Shown: positions 24,355-32,514, numbered from the stretch's first letter. The stretch: 32,637 nucleotides of DNA from Gammaproteobacteria bacterium (GCA_003645255.1 QNES01000027.1:1-32637); one strand, 5' to 3'. Numbers and translations: made by a program. Notes: generated by a model from the letters alone, not told the origin.

Positions 24355-24981
24355 ATGGCTAATAAACATTATGCTATGGTCATTGACCTCAATACGTGCG
24401 TCGGCTGTAATGCTTGTATGGCGGCTTGCGCGATGGAAAATCAAACGCCTGTGTGGAAAAATAGCTGGCGTACTTATGTTCACGACTTAGAAATCGATCC
24501 AGGTACTGATCATCAAGTACGGCGACGTTTTTTTCCACGCCTTTGTAACCATTGTGATAATCCGCCCTGTATGAGTGTTTGCCCAACGGGTGCGACACAC
24601 AAATTGGATAATGGTATCGTGCTGGTGGATGATGAACTTTGCATGGGCTGTCGTGCCTGTAGCATGGCTTGTCCTTATGATGCTCGCTTCGATGTGAGTT
24701 ATAATGATGTGGAACAGGGTAAGGAATTTTATGGTGAATTACATCATCGTACTCGTCCTGGTGTGGATAAATGTTCTTTCTGTGCCCATCGGGTGATGAA
24801 GGGACTCAAACCAGCTTGTGTAGAAACCTGTGTTGGTTCAGCACGGCTATTTGGTGATCTGAATGATCCTGATGATAAAGTGGCTAAACTGGTTAAAACG
24901 GGTGTGGCTAAGCCGTTAATGGCGCATCTGGGTACCAGACCAAATGTGTACTATATCAGCGAAATAGAGAGGGCAAGATAA
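24355..24981 (+). CDS. Four-cluster Fe-S electron-transfer subunit (PsrB/NrfC-like)
   Basis: The 208-residue protein carries sixteen cysteines in the ferredoxin-like pattern of DmsB/PsrB subunits: C15/C18/C21/C25, C64/C67/C72/C76, C96/C99/C102/C106 and C140/C143/C155/C159, enough for four [4Fe-4S] clusters. It should ride through the Tat system with the catalytic subunit and pass electrons between it and the membrane subunit. It has no signal peptide of its own. AAGGAG lies 10 bases before the ATG. The stop codon overlaps the next ATG by one base (TAATG), indicating translational coupling. Confidence 0.93.
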   Translation: MANKHYAMVIDLNTCVGCNACMAACAMENQTPVWKNSWRTYVHDLEIDPGTDHQVRRRFFPRLCNHCDNPPCMSVCPTGATHKLDNGIVLVDDELCMGCRACSMACPYDARFDVSYNDVEQGKEFYGELHHRTRPGVDKCSFCAHRVMKGLKPACVETCVGSARLFGDLNDPDDKVAKLVKTGVAKPLMAHLGTRPNVYYISEIERAR

Positions 24982-25982
24982 TGGAAGGCATGTTCTATTC
25001 AACACAAAATGTGTGGACTTGGTGGATTGCCATCTATCTTTTTTTAGGTGGTTTAGGCGCCGCTGCTGTTGTGGTCAGTTGTTTGACCAATATGTATATT
25101 AAAACCCATAAAGAACTGGTTTTATGGGGAAATATCTCGGCATTTGTCATGTTGTCAGTTGGCTCACTGTTTTTATTTGTCCATCTGCTTGACCATTTGG
25201 CGGTTATTCATGTGCTCAATCCGTTTGGATTGTTGACCAAACCGGATGCATGGATCATGTGGGGTACCCAATTCATCGTCTGGATGATGGTCTTCAGTAT
25301 GATTTATACTTTGCCTTATATGCTGGAAACGCCTTTTTGGCGTGATATGCCGTTGGTGGGAACTATTCTGGGCTGGTTTGGCTGGTTAGGTAAACTTTCC
25401 CTGAGTTTCCATAAAGTGGTTGGTTGGTTAGCCATTATTAATGGTGTTGGTACGGTTCTTTATACCGGTTTGCTATTGCAATCGTTCCCTGCAGTCGCTT
25501 TATGGCATAATCCGGGGGTCCCATTGCTGTTTATTATTTCAGCATTTTCCACGGCGATGGCTTTTCTATTATTGGTGCTTCATCTGGCGATTAAACGAGA
25601 AGAAGATCATGATATAAAAGTGCTTTATGAACGCACTGATGTGATTTTGATTAGCATCGAGTTGTTGATTATCTTTGTGTTCTTCCACTTCACCACTTAT
25701 GGGCTTGAATCGGCACGTCATACCGCCGACATTTTGTGGAATGACATGGGTTGGATTGTTGGATTTATTGGCTTTGGTCTCATTGTACCTTTCTTGATTG
25801 AATTTCGAGGGGTGACTAAAGGTTGGAATAGCGCAACACCCGTTGTGTTGGCTGCCATATTGGTCCTTTGTGGTGGTTATTTATTGCGCCATTACTTTAT
25901 GTATGCGGGTTCTTACGAGCGTCCCTATCCTGCCATCAATAGTATTCACAGCCAGTCTAATTATAACTTATTGATTGAATAA
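24981..25982 (+). CDS. NrfD/PsrC-type membrane quinol-interacting subunit
   Basis: NrfD-family proteins anchor periplasmic molybdoenzymes and exchange electrons with the quinone pool without haem. The 333-residue protein is almost entirely hydrophobic with about eight to nine helices. The N-terminal WTWWIAIYLFLGGLGAAAVV segment is the family's first-helix signature. Its overlap with the Fe-S subunit gene ties it to that complex. After the stop come a degenerate GTAGGGGC hairpin and an AGAAATCCG hairpin before the chaperone gene. Confidence 0.9.
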   Translation: MEGMFYSTQNVWTWWIAIYLFLGGLGAAAVVVSCLTNMYIKTHKELVLWGNISAFVMLSVGSLFLFVHLLDHLAVIHVLNPFGLLTKPDAWIMWGTQFIVWMMVFSMIYTLPYMLETPFWRDMPLVGTILGWFGWLGKLSLSFHKVVGWLAIINGVGTVLYTGLLLQSFPAVALWHNPGVPLLFIISAFSTAMAFLLLVLHLAIKREEDHDIKVLYERTDVILISIELLIIFVFFHFTTYGLESARHTADILWNDMGWIVGFIGFGLIVPFLIEFRGVTKGWNSATPVVLAAILVLCGGYLLRHYFMYAGSYERPYPAINSIHSQSNYNLLIE

Positions 25983-25999
25983 TTTTTTTGCAGGCGAAA

Positions 26000-26026
26000 G
26001 GGCGAACACTAAAGGGTAGCCCCTAC
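26000..26026. repeat. Degenerate GTAGGGGC-family hairpin
   Basis: GGGCGAACACTAAAGGGTAG followed by CCCCTAC keeps the conserved CCCCTAC end, but the stem is broken. It lies directly downstream of the NrfD-type gene. Confidence 0.45.
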
Positions 26027-26049
26027 GTCAGATATTTTAACCCGTTTTA

Positions 26050-26081
26050 AGAAATCCGATTTTTGGAAAAATCGGATTTCT
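26050..26081. repeat. AGAAATCCG palindrome, 15-bp arms
   Basis: AGAAATCCGATTTTT (26050-26064) and its exact complement (26067-26081) flank GG. It is the same element as the two tandem copies between narG and narH, so both molybdoenzyme operons carry it. In a transcript it would form a stable hairpin about 50 bases before the TorD-like gene. Confidence 0.8.
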
Positions 26082-26129
26082 GCCCTTTTATTTATTTCGC
26101 TAAAATTCAATAAAAATCTATCTATCAAC

Positions 26130-26714
26130 ATGTCATCGAATAAAATCACACCACAACAACTCCGTCTTTTTGCCGGTTTACTTGCGAAGCCTGGCGAAGA
26201 AAGTTTAGCCGCTATAGAAGAAATTGCTCAAGAGCATCATTGGTTATATGATTCTATACAAGAATTGAAAGAAATGTCCTTAGAACATTGGCAAGGTGAG
26301 CATACCCAATTGTTTGTCAATGGGCATCCTAAAACGGTTTGTCCACCCTTTGAATCTGTTTATCGTCATGGGGTGATGAATGGGCGGGCTTGTGATGACA
26401 TTGAGCGTTTATATCAGGAAAGTGGCTTAGAATCTGTTGAAGGTGTGCCATCTGATTATCTTGGAGTTATGCTAGAATGTGCGGCTTATTTATTAGAGCA
26501 GAAATCGACTCCACCTTCAGATATAACAACCCTTCAACCGAACGTGGATGAAAATGATATCATTCATTTAGAAGAAGAAGCCTGGAAAAATTTTCAAACC
26601 TTATGGCAAGAGCATTTAACTAAGTGGGTGCCTAAGTTTGCCAATGATTTACAACAACATAGTGAATTACGCTTATATCAACAATTGGGGTTGAAATTAA
26701 AAGAATTATTTTAA
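26130..26714 (+). CDS. TorD/DmsD-family molybdoenzyme chaperone
   Basis: The 194-residue helical protein has the TorD-family layout: N-terminal FAGLLAKPGEESL, then EHTQLFVNGHPKTVCPPFES, whose hydrophobic-x-x-PP-[FY]-ES segment is diagnostic, followed by YLGVMLECAAYLLEQ. Such chaperones bind the Tat signal of the catalytic subunit and hold back export until the cofactor is inserted. The place in the operon makes the 21526-24327 product its client. The ATG at 26130 has no clear ribosome-binding site; the palindrome at 26050-26081 lies upstream. Confidence 0.88.
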   Translation: MSSNKITPQQLRLFAGLLAKPGEESLAAIEEIAQEHHWLYDSIQELKEMSLEHWQGEHTQLFVNGHPKTVCPPFESVYRHGVMNGRACDDIERLYQESGLESVEGVPSDYLGVMLECAAYLLEQKSTPPSDITTLQPNVDENDIIHLEEEAWKNFQTLWQEHLTKWVPKFANDLQQHSELRLYQQLGLKLKELF

Positions 26715-26743
26715 GTTGTTGAAATTAAAGGAGTTATTTAAAA

Positions 26744-27331
26744 ATGTTTCATTGGCAATTACTGAGTTTTACTAATAATGATGAGGAAGTCGTCAACCGG
26801 GTTATGGAAGTTTTTACCGAACTCTATCAGATTTATTTTCTTGATGAACTTTTGGTTAATCATAATTTACCGATTGAAATTCGCGCCTTTCGTCATACTG
26901 ATATTTGGACCATTTTTTTGCTACTCACGCCTTGGACGTTAGCCCGAGTCTTTTTGCCTGAACGCGATCCTGAATTAGAGCTTCCCCCGGGGTGGCGAGC
27001 CGAAGAACGGGCGACCGCTACTATGAGCGTGATTGGTCCAGCAATGCCCTTAGCCATTTTAGGAGGGCGAGAGCAAGCCCATCTGAATTATCACCCCAAA
27101 CTAGGTCATTATCTAATCCAGCCGCTCATCCAATCAATGGAACAGTTCAATACACCAGATGAAGCTTTCAACGCCTGGAATGAGGTAATTAAAACGCGCA
27201 ACCGGGTGATTGAGGAACAAAACCGACGTTGTGATTGGCATCAAGAAGTCTCCCGACGGGAATTTTTTGCCAAATGCGGCAATCTCGAAAGGATTAAGGG
27301 CAGCCAAAATGGGCATAGGATATTCGATTGA
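26744..27331 (+). CDS. HybE-like assembly chaperone with run-on C-terminus
   Basis: Resemblance is to HybE/HupJ proteins, which escort Tat-exported hydrogenase subunits. Seen in 195 residues: a hydrophobic segment DIWTIFLLLTPWTLARVFLP (53-72), matching the HybE pattern of V-L-hydrophobic-TPW followed by LP, a Pro/Gly-rich stretch, and SRREFF at 170-175, like the RR-x-L-L end of HybE proteins. The assignment is tentative. AAAGGAG precedes the ATG. Residues from about 176 to the stop have no family character and lie antisense to the opposite gene, so the native end was probably lost. As last gene of a molybdoenzyme operon, it suggests a second maturation factor. Confidence 0.6.
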   Translation: MFHWQLLSFTNNDEEVVNRVMEVFTELYQIYFLDELLVNHNLPIEIRAFRHTDIWTIFLLLTPWTLARVFLPERDPELELPPGWRAEERATATMSVIGPAMPLAILGGREQAHLNYHPKLGHYLIQPLIQSMEQFNTPDEAFNAWNEVIKTRNRVIEEQNRRCDWHQEVSRREFFAKCGNLERIKGSQNGHRIFD

Positions 27332-28024
27332 ATCATCATCCTTTTTCAGCATGACGTATAGCAAAAATATTATCATAGATATTATCACTAACAACAATAT
27401 TATTTTATTTTCCAAAAGCGCTACAAATTCTACGAACGATGTTAGTAGTGATATACCGGTAAAAATCAGCAGTAACCAAACGAAAATTTTTTCTATTATA
27501 TTTGGTTTTTTATAGAGAATCTCTGTTTTTTTGTTTCCAGCGTCAGTGGAAGAAGTTTGAAAACGGGTTTCCACAGTACAGGAAATATTCATCATTTCGG
27601 GTGGCTTTGTAATTTCCTTAAAAGGTAAAGGCTGTTCCAAAGTTTGCGAATTTAAAGATAAAGCTTGGAAAGTCGGAAGTAATTCAAAGTTGATTTCTTG
27701 GAAGTCGCCTTTATTATCAAGGTGATATAAAGAAAATGGATGTTTGCTCTGCGCCTCTTCATTTGGCGTTAAAAGACAAACCTGATAATTAGGCGCACCC
27801 ATTTCTTGTCGACACATTTCAATCTGCTGTCTTATTTCCGCTGAATTGTCATTTAGCCTTTGAGCAACAATAATCGCCAGATTATCATTGGGATTTGGAA
27901 CCGTGATTAAATAGTCTACATGAGTCTCCCCTATTTTGGCATTGCAAAAAATACCACTGTTTGGATAACCACGAGACTTTAAAAAGCGAATAAATTCTGT
28001 TTGGAAATCGGGTTTATTGTTCAT
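27134..28024 (-). CDS. Membrane protein with possible nuclease-like N-terminal domain
   Basis: Unknown function. Residues 1-60 (IRFLKSRGYPNSGI, THVDYLITVPNPNDNLAIIV) recall the strand-turn-strand core of PD-(D/E)XK or related restriction-like domains, without a proven motif. A linker follows, then two membrane helices (about 179-199 and 206-225). Just after KKDDDS (about 232) the frame enters the antisense of the HybE-like gene and continues about 65 residues with no independent support. So the authentic protein probably ended near residue 230, and the present stop is accidental. The start ATG at 28024 has little ribosome-binding sequence. Confidence 0.55.
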   Translation of the reverse strand: MNNKPDFQTEFIRFLKSRGYPNSGIFCNAKIGETHVDYLITVPNPNDNLAIIVAQRLNDNSAEIRQQIEMCRQEMGAPNYQVCLLTPNEEAQSKHPFSLYHLDNKGDFQEINFELLPTFQALSLNSQTLEQPLPFKEITKPPEMMNISCTVETRFQTSSTDAGNKKTEILYKKPNIIEKIFVWLLLIFTGISLLTSFVEFVALLENKIILLLVIISMIIFLLYVMLKKDDDSIEYPMPILAALNPFEIAAFGKKFPSGDFLMPITTSVLFLNHPVARFNYLIPGVESFIWCIELFH

Positions 28025-28080
28025 GTTTTTTAAGGAATAAATTCGTAAGCCGTATATGTTTGATTGATAAATTGTCTTAT

Positions 28081-28188
28081 GTAGGGTGCATTATGTGATA
28101 GCGTCATGCACCAAACATGGAACGTCATTTTGAACGACATTTTTTTAATGGATAAATTTGGTGTATGACGCGCAGCGATACACCCTAC
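28081..28188. repeat. REPIN-like pair, GTAGGGTG family
   Basis: GTAGGGTGCATTATGTGATA followed by GCGTCATGCACC (28081-28112) faces GGTGTATGACGCGCAGCGAT followed by ACACCCTAC (28160-28188) around a 47-base spacer. Each half is itself a hairpin (GGTGCAT/ATGCACC on the left, GGTGTAT/ATACACC on the right). Two inverted REPs around a spacer are a REPIN arrangement. Five bases later the 28193-28316 element begins. Confidence 0.7.
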
Positions 28189-28192
28189 GCTT

Positions 28193-28316
28193 CAATGCCA
28201 TTAAGTTAAGCTTTGGAGTCCAAACCTTCAGATTTGGAAGTATTTGATTTTAATGCGAAAAGTCCAAAGCTAAAGTTTGGGACTCCAACTAAATATTCCT
28301 TAACTTAATGGCAGTG
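28193..28316. repeat. Composite element with CAATGCCATTAAGTTAAG ends
   Basis: The ends CAATGCCATTAAGTTAAG (28193-28210) and its complement (28299-28316) match at 17 of 18 positions and equal the ends of the element at 17077-17180. The inside differs: two GGAGTCCAAA-type hairpins (about 28215-28240 and 28261-28287) facing each other. Direct repeats ACCCTACGCTT border it (28182-28192 and 28317-28327). Confidence 0.75.
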
Positions 28317-28344
28317 ACCCTACGCTTGCTTTGGTAACATGAAA

Positions 28345-28370
28345 GGGCGAATACGCAGATTCGCCCCTAC
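28345..28370. repeat. GTAGGGGC-family hairpin at the metZ 3' end
   Basis: GGGCGAAT (28345-28352) and ATTCGCCC (28359-28366) pair perfectly around ACGCAG, followed by CCTAC. It begins two bases beyond the metZ stop codon on the other side, so it would be the first structure after metZ in its mRNA. Confidence 0.65.
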
Positions 28371-28372
28371 TA

Positions 28373-29551
28373 CTAGATTAATCCTCGCAATAAATCCGCC
28401 TGTAAATCTTCAATATCTTCTAAACCCACTGATATGCGAATAAGCCCATCATTAATACCCGCAGCACGACGTTGTTCTGGCGTGATACGGGTGTGAGTGG
28501 TGCTTGCCGGATGGGTGATGGTGGTTTTAACATCGCCTAGATTACCCGTGATGGACATGACTTGGGTTGAATCAATCACATGCCAAGCGGCATCAATTCC
28601 TCCTTTAACTTCAAAAGCGACGATTCCACCAAAGCGGCTTTGTTGTTTTTTAGCTAATTCATGTTGGGGATGCGAGGGCAAGCCTGGATAATAAACACGT
28701 TCCACAGCTTCCTGTTCTTCAAGCCACTGTGCGAGTGCTTCTGCATTATCGCAGTGTTTCTGCATTCGCACATTAAGCGTTTCTAAGCCCTTGAGAAAAA
28801 CCCAAGCATTAAATGGACTCATAGTCGGTCCACCAGAACGAAGTATGGTAAAAATATCTTTACCTACCAGGTTCTCAGGACCTATCACGGCACCGCCTAT
28901 GCATCGCCCTTGTCCATCTAAATACTTGGTAGCAGAGTGAAGCACTATATCTGCACCTAAAGATAGCGGCGTTTGTAATGCAGGGGTGCAAAAACAATTA
29001 TCGACTACTAATAAGCAATCGTGTGCATGGGCTATTTCAGCGATTGCAGATATATCAGCAACCTCCGTTAGTGGATTAGAAGGCGTTTCTAAAAACAAAA
29101 GTTTTGTATTAGCTTGAATAGCAGCTTGCCAACTATCAAGTTCACTTAAATTGACAAATGTCGTTTTTATATCAAACTTTGACAATATGCTATTAAGCAA
29201 TGTCACTGTTGAACCAAAAATACTTTGTGATGCAACAATATGATCAGCGGCTTTAAGTAAACCCAAACAGGTACTAAAAATCGCTGCCATGCCAGATGCA
29301 GTTGCCATACAACGTTCTCCGCCTTCCAGAGTTGCAAGACGTTGTTCAAAATTACGCACTGTTGGATTAGTGAAGCGTGAATAAATATTACCCGGTTCCT
29401 TTTGTCCAAACCGTGCTGCAGCTTGTGCGGCATTTTTAAAGACAAAGCTAGAAGTCGGAAAAATCGCCTCGCTATGCTCGCCTTCATCACTACGCACTTG
29501 CCCCGCTCGTACTGCACGGGTGTTAAATCCAAATTCGTTCCAGTCAATCAT
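28373..29551 (-). CDS. metZ: O-succinylhomoserine sulfhydrylase MetZ
   Basis: MetZ is a PLP enzyme that makes homocysteine from O-succinylhomoserine and sulfide, which suits a sulfide-rich cell. The 392 residues show the Cys/Met-metabolism family layout: YSRFTNPTVRNFEQRLATLE, the ATASGMAAI cofactor loop, FLETPSNPLTEVADI, VVDNCFCTP and the PLP lysine K209 in LHSATKYLDGQGR. The choice of MetZ over cystathionine gamma-synthase or lyase rests on the N-terminal WNEFGFNTRAVRAGQ and general similarity, so the exact substrate is inferred. The ATG at 29551 follows the AbiC-like gene by 19 bases on the same strand. Confidence 0.9.
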   Translation of the reverse strand: MIDWNEFGFNTRAVRAGQVRSDEGEHSEAIFPTSSFVFKNAAQAAARFGQKEPGNIYSRFTNPTVRNFEQRLATLEGGERCMATASGMAAIFSTCLGLLKAADHIVASQSIFGSTVTLLNSILSKFDIKTTFVNLSELDSWQAAIQANTKLLFLETPSNPLTEVADISAIAEIAHAHDCLLVVDNCFCTPALQTPLSLGADIVLHSATKYLDGQGRCIGGAVIGPENLVGKDIFTILRSGGPTMSPFNAWVFLKGLETLNVRMQKHCDNAEALAQWLEEQEAVERVYYPGLPSHPQHELAKKQQSRFGGIVAFEVKGGIDAAWHVIDSTQVMSITGNLGDVKTTITHPASTTHTRITPEQRRAAGINDGLIRISVGLEDIEDLQADLLRGLI

Positions 29552-29570
29552 ATTTAGTCCTCTTTACTGA

Positions 29571-30500
29571 TTATCTATTCCAGGGTTCGTTAATGGCATT
29601 TTTGGGATAAAGCTCATAATGCTCTTTTTTCTTCTGGTTATTATTGGGTAATAGGTATTCTTTTGGGAGACTTTTTAATAGGGGGTAAGCTTCCATCGCC
29701 TGGTAAAACTCCTTTTCTCCACGCTCATATACAAGATATAAACCATTATAAAAAATTAAAACTAACTCAAAACCAGAAAGTTGGGCTCGAATAATGTTCA
29801 AGTAATCTTCTTTTGCTTGTGTACTTATATAAATTTTGTGAGATTCCACAAAAAGAATCATTTGATAAAGATTACGAAAATAATGCTCTAATTTTTCCTG
29901 ATTACCTCTGACATAGAATCTTTTATAAGTTTTTCTAATAATTTCTTGGCTATTGTTTAAAATAGAAGAAAGATCGGCATAAGAAAGGTTATTAGATTTT
30001 CTAATAGCAATCGTTTGCTCAATTTTTTTTATTTCTTCATCATACGCATATTTAAGCGCATGAAAAAAATGAATAAAACAACTTCGTCCTTTAATCAGTT
30101 TTGTACCACTCTCAATAGTTAAACCATTAACGAGACTATGGTGTAAGTTTAAAAGTTGAAAAAAAGTACCTTCAAAATTCTGCCGTTGCAACGCATTTGA
30201 AACATTTTTCAATTCATAAGTTGAATTTTTTAACTCTTGACTTTGAATTATGATCGTTACCAGCAATAAAATCAAAGAAAAAAAACTCAATATTGAGCCT
30301 AATATGCCACCAACATAATCTCCGAGTAAAGCAAGATCGGCTAATTCATCTGGAAGAGTCAATCTGGCATTTTTAACGTAAACATAACCCACCCAAAAAA
30401 TGGAAAAGATCGCAAAAATCAAAATCACAATAAACAGGATAAATGTCCAATTACGTGACCACCAATTTTGCTCATTATAGGTAAGATGTTCTTCCTTCAT
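29571..30500 (-). CDS. Putative phage abortive-infection protein (AbiC-like)
   Basis: The 309-residue protein matches the layout of the putative AbiC family: two N-terminal membrane helices (about 18-41 and 65-86) with a conserved GDYVGGILGSILSFFSLILL segment, a short coiled-coil stretch (QSQELKNSTYELKNVSNAL), then NFEGTFFQLLNLHHSLV (109-124), HYFRNLYQMILFVE (206-219) and IIRAQLSGFELVLIFYNGL (236-254). Members are thought to act in abortive phage infection, with the mechanism unknown. The N-terminus lies in the inner membrane and the rest in the cytoplasm. The start codon directly follows a TAACTGA array. No partner gene is obvious; metZ downstream is housekeeping. Confidence 0.8.
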   Translation of the reverse strand: MKEEHLTYNEQNWWSRNWTFILFIVILIFAIFSIFWVGYVYVKNARLTLPDELADLALLGDYVGGILGSILSFFSLILLLVTIIIQSQELKNSTYELKNVSNALQRQNFEGTFFQLLNLHHSLVNGLTIESGTKLIKGRSCFIHFFHALKYAYDEEIKKIEQTIAIRKSNNLSYADLSSILNNSQEIIRKTYKRFYVRGNQEKLEHYFRNLYQMILFVESHKIYISTQAKEDYLNIIRAQLSGFELVLIFYNGLYLVYERGEKEFYQAMEAYPLLKSLPKEYLLPNNNQKKKEHYELYPKNAINEPWNR

Positions 30501-30502
30501 AT

Positions 30503-30517
30503 ATCAGTTATCAGTTA
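30503..30517 (-). repeat. Short TAACTGA array before the AbiC-like gene
   Basis: ATCAGTTATCAGTTA on the plus strand is two heptamer units, in the same orientation relative to the downstream ATG (30500) as the other three arrays. Confidence 0.75.
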
Positions 30518-30603
30518 CCAATGATATTGGGTAGTATTTATGCACTGGCGCATTATTTATAGTTGATGTTCTAGTTTTTAAAGTCAAAAAGCCTCAAGAA
30601 ATT

Positions 30604-30622
30604 CTATTTTTAGCAAAAATAG
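30604..30622. terminator. AT-rich hairpin with T-rich flank
   Basis: CTATTTTT (30604-30611) pairs with AAAAATAG (30615-30622) around AGC, followed by TATTTTTA. It belongs to the same AATACTATTT-like family as 178-210 and 3999-4031. It lies between divergent genes, so a terminator role is uncertain. Confidence 0.35.
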
Positions 30623-30720
30623 TATTTTTAAAATGAATCCCTTTCTGACGAAATAAAAAAACTTGAACATTGAGTTATAGTTATGCAAATATCATGTACC
30701 AAAAAAAAGTGTGATTATAA

Positions 30721-32514
30721 GTGAAAAACGAATCCAATGCCAGTTATACTTGGCAAAAAATTATCGACATTGCTTTACGCCATAAGCGACAACTCATTTT
30801 GGCGCATCTTATTGCCCTATTAGCTACCCTATTAGGTGTACCCATTCCTTTGCTTTTGCCGTTATTAGTGGATGAAGTTCTACTGAATCAGCCCGCGATG
30901 ATAGTACATACGGTCAATTGGTTATTTCCTATTCATTGGCATGGACCTATTTTAACGGTTGTTGTCGTCGCATTGTTTGCCCTGTTTTTGCGTTTGATGA
31001 ATTTAACATTGGGAATTTGGCAAATGCGTCAATTTACCATCATTGCTAAAGATGTAGTGTATCGCATTCGCAAAAATTTGATAAATCGCCTTCAGCGTGT
31101 TTCGATGGCAGAGTATGAAACCTTAGGGAGTGGGCAAGTTATTTCCCATCTGGTCACCGATTTAGATACACTCGATCAATTTATCGGTGTTAGCATTAGT
31201 CGATTTTTGATTGCCATCTTGAGCATTATCGGTGCCGCTGCGATATTACTCTGGATGCATTGGCAATTGGCATTATTTATTTTATTTGTCAATCCAATTG
31301 TCGTTTATACTACCATTCTATTAGGACGAAAAGTCAAAGAGTTAAAAAGAAAGGAAAATGAAGCTTATGCTGTTTTTCAACAAAATTTGAGCGAAACGCT
31401 CGAAGCCATTCAACAAGTCCGTGCTTATAACCGCGAACGATATTATTTAGGCAAAGTTATTAACAGTGCTGACAAAATTAAAAATTATGCCATTGCTTAT
31501 GCTTGGAAGAGCGAAGCGGCTGGGCGTTTATCTTTTCACGTTTTTATTTTTGGTTTTGAAATGTTTCGTGCGGTGAGTATGTTAATGGTGGTGTTTTCTG
31601 ATTTGACAATCGGTCAAATGTTTGCCGTAATTAACTATCTTTGGTTTATGCTCGGACCCATGCAAGAAATCATTGGTATTCAATATAGTTACCACAGTGC
31701 AAAAGCTGCTTTGCAGCGCGTTAATAAACTTTTTGCCCTCTCAAAAGAGCCAAATTACCCTCACAAAAAAAATCCCTTTCAAAATCAATTAACAACATCA
31801 ATACAACTAGAGAAAGTTCGTTTTTCTTATAATCAATTAGATTGGGTGCTGGATCAAATCTCGCTGAACATCAAAGCCGGTGAAAAAGTTGCCCTGGTAG
31901 GTGCCAGTGGGGGAGGTAAAACGACATTGGTACAAGTGATACTCGGTTTATACGCACCACAGTCAGGCAACATCTATTTTAATCAGGTGCCAATGACGCA
32001 AATCGGGATGGATATTGTGCGTGAGCATGTAGCCACTGTGTTACAACACCCTGCTCTCTTCAATGATACGCTCCGTATGAACTTAACCCTGGGGCGCGAA
32101 TTATCCGATGAACTCGTCTGGAAAGCAATTAGAATAGCACAACTAAGTGAGGTCGTCAATAAACTTCCAGATGGTTTGGATACCCTGGTAGGGCAACGTG
32201 GTATACGCCTATCTGGTGGACAACGGCAACGAGTAGCCATCGCACGGATGATACTCGCTAACCCTAAAATTGTCATTTTAGATGAAGCAACATCTGCCCT
32301 TGATACGGAAACCGAAGCTAAACTTCATGTTGCATTAAATGAATTTTTAAAGGGCAAAACCACTATTATTATTGCCCATCGCTTGAGCGCAGTTAAACAA
32401 GCAGATCGTGTTTTTGTTTTTGAAAAAGGGCAAATTATTGAAGAAGGGCATCATGACTATTTAATTCGTGGGAATGGCTTATATGCTAAACTGTATGGTG
32501 GGCAAGGGCATTAA
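30721..32514 (+). CDS. ABC exporter half-transporter (MsbA/MDR type), 597 aa
   Basis: The N-terminal membrane domain (about residues 20-330, six helices) is fused to an ATPase domain, the arrangement of MsbA-type exporters that work as homodimers or heterodimers. ATPase motifs: Walker A GASGGGKTT (about 394-402), the Q-loop VLQHPALFNDT, the signature LSGGQRQRVAIAR (about 497) and Walker B IVILDEATSALD, then the H-loop IIAHRLS. The substrate is unknown; lipid, peptide and drug are all possible. I accept the GTG start at 30721, since the ATG-initiated frames just upstream stop at once; the ribosome-binding site is weak. Confidence 0.9.
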   Translation: MKNESNASYTWQKIIDIALRHKRQLILAHLIALLATLLGVPIPLLLPLLVDEVLLNQPAMIVHTVNWLFPIHWHGPILTVVVVALFALFLRLMNLTLGIWQMRQFTIIAKDVVYRIRKNLINRLQRVSMAEYETLGSGQVISHLVTDLDTLDQFIGVSISRFLIAILSIIGAAAILLWMHWQLALFILFVNPIVVYTTILLGRKVKELKRKENEAYAVFQQNLSETLEAIQQVRAYNRERYYLGKVINSADKIKNYAIAYAWKSEAAGRLSFHVFIFGFEMFRAVSMLMVVFSDLTIGQMFAVINYLWFMLGPMQEIIGIQYSYHSAKAALQRVNKLFALSKEPNYPHKKNPFQNQLTTSIQLEKVRFSYNQLDWVLDQISLNIKAGEKVALVGASGGGKTTLVQVILGLYAPQSGNIYFNQVPMTQIGMDIVREHVATVLQHPALFNDTLRMNLTLGRELSDELVWKAIRIAQLSEVVNKLPDGLDTLVGQRGIRLSGGQRQRVAIARMILANPKIVILDEATSALDTETEAKLHVALNEFLKGKTTIIIAHRLSAVKQADRVFVFEKGQIIEEGHHDYLIRGNGLYAKLYGGQGH

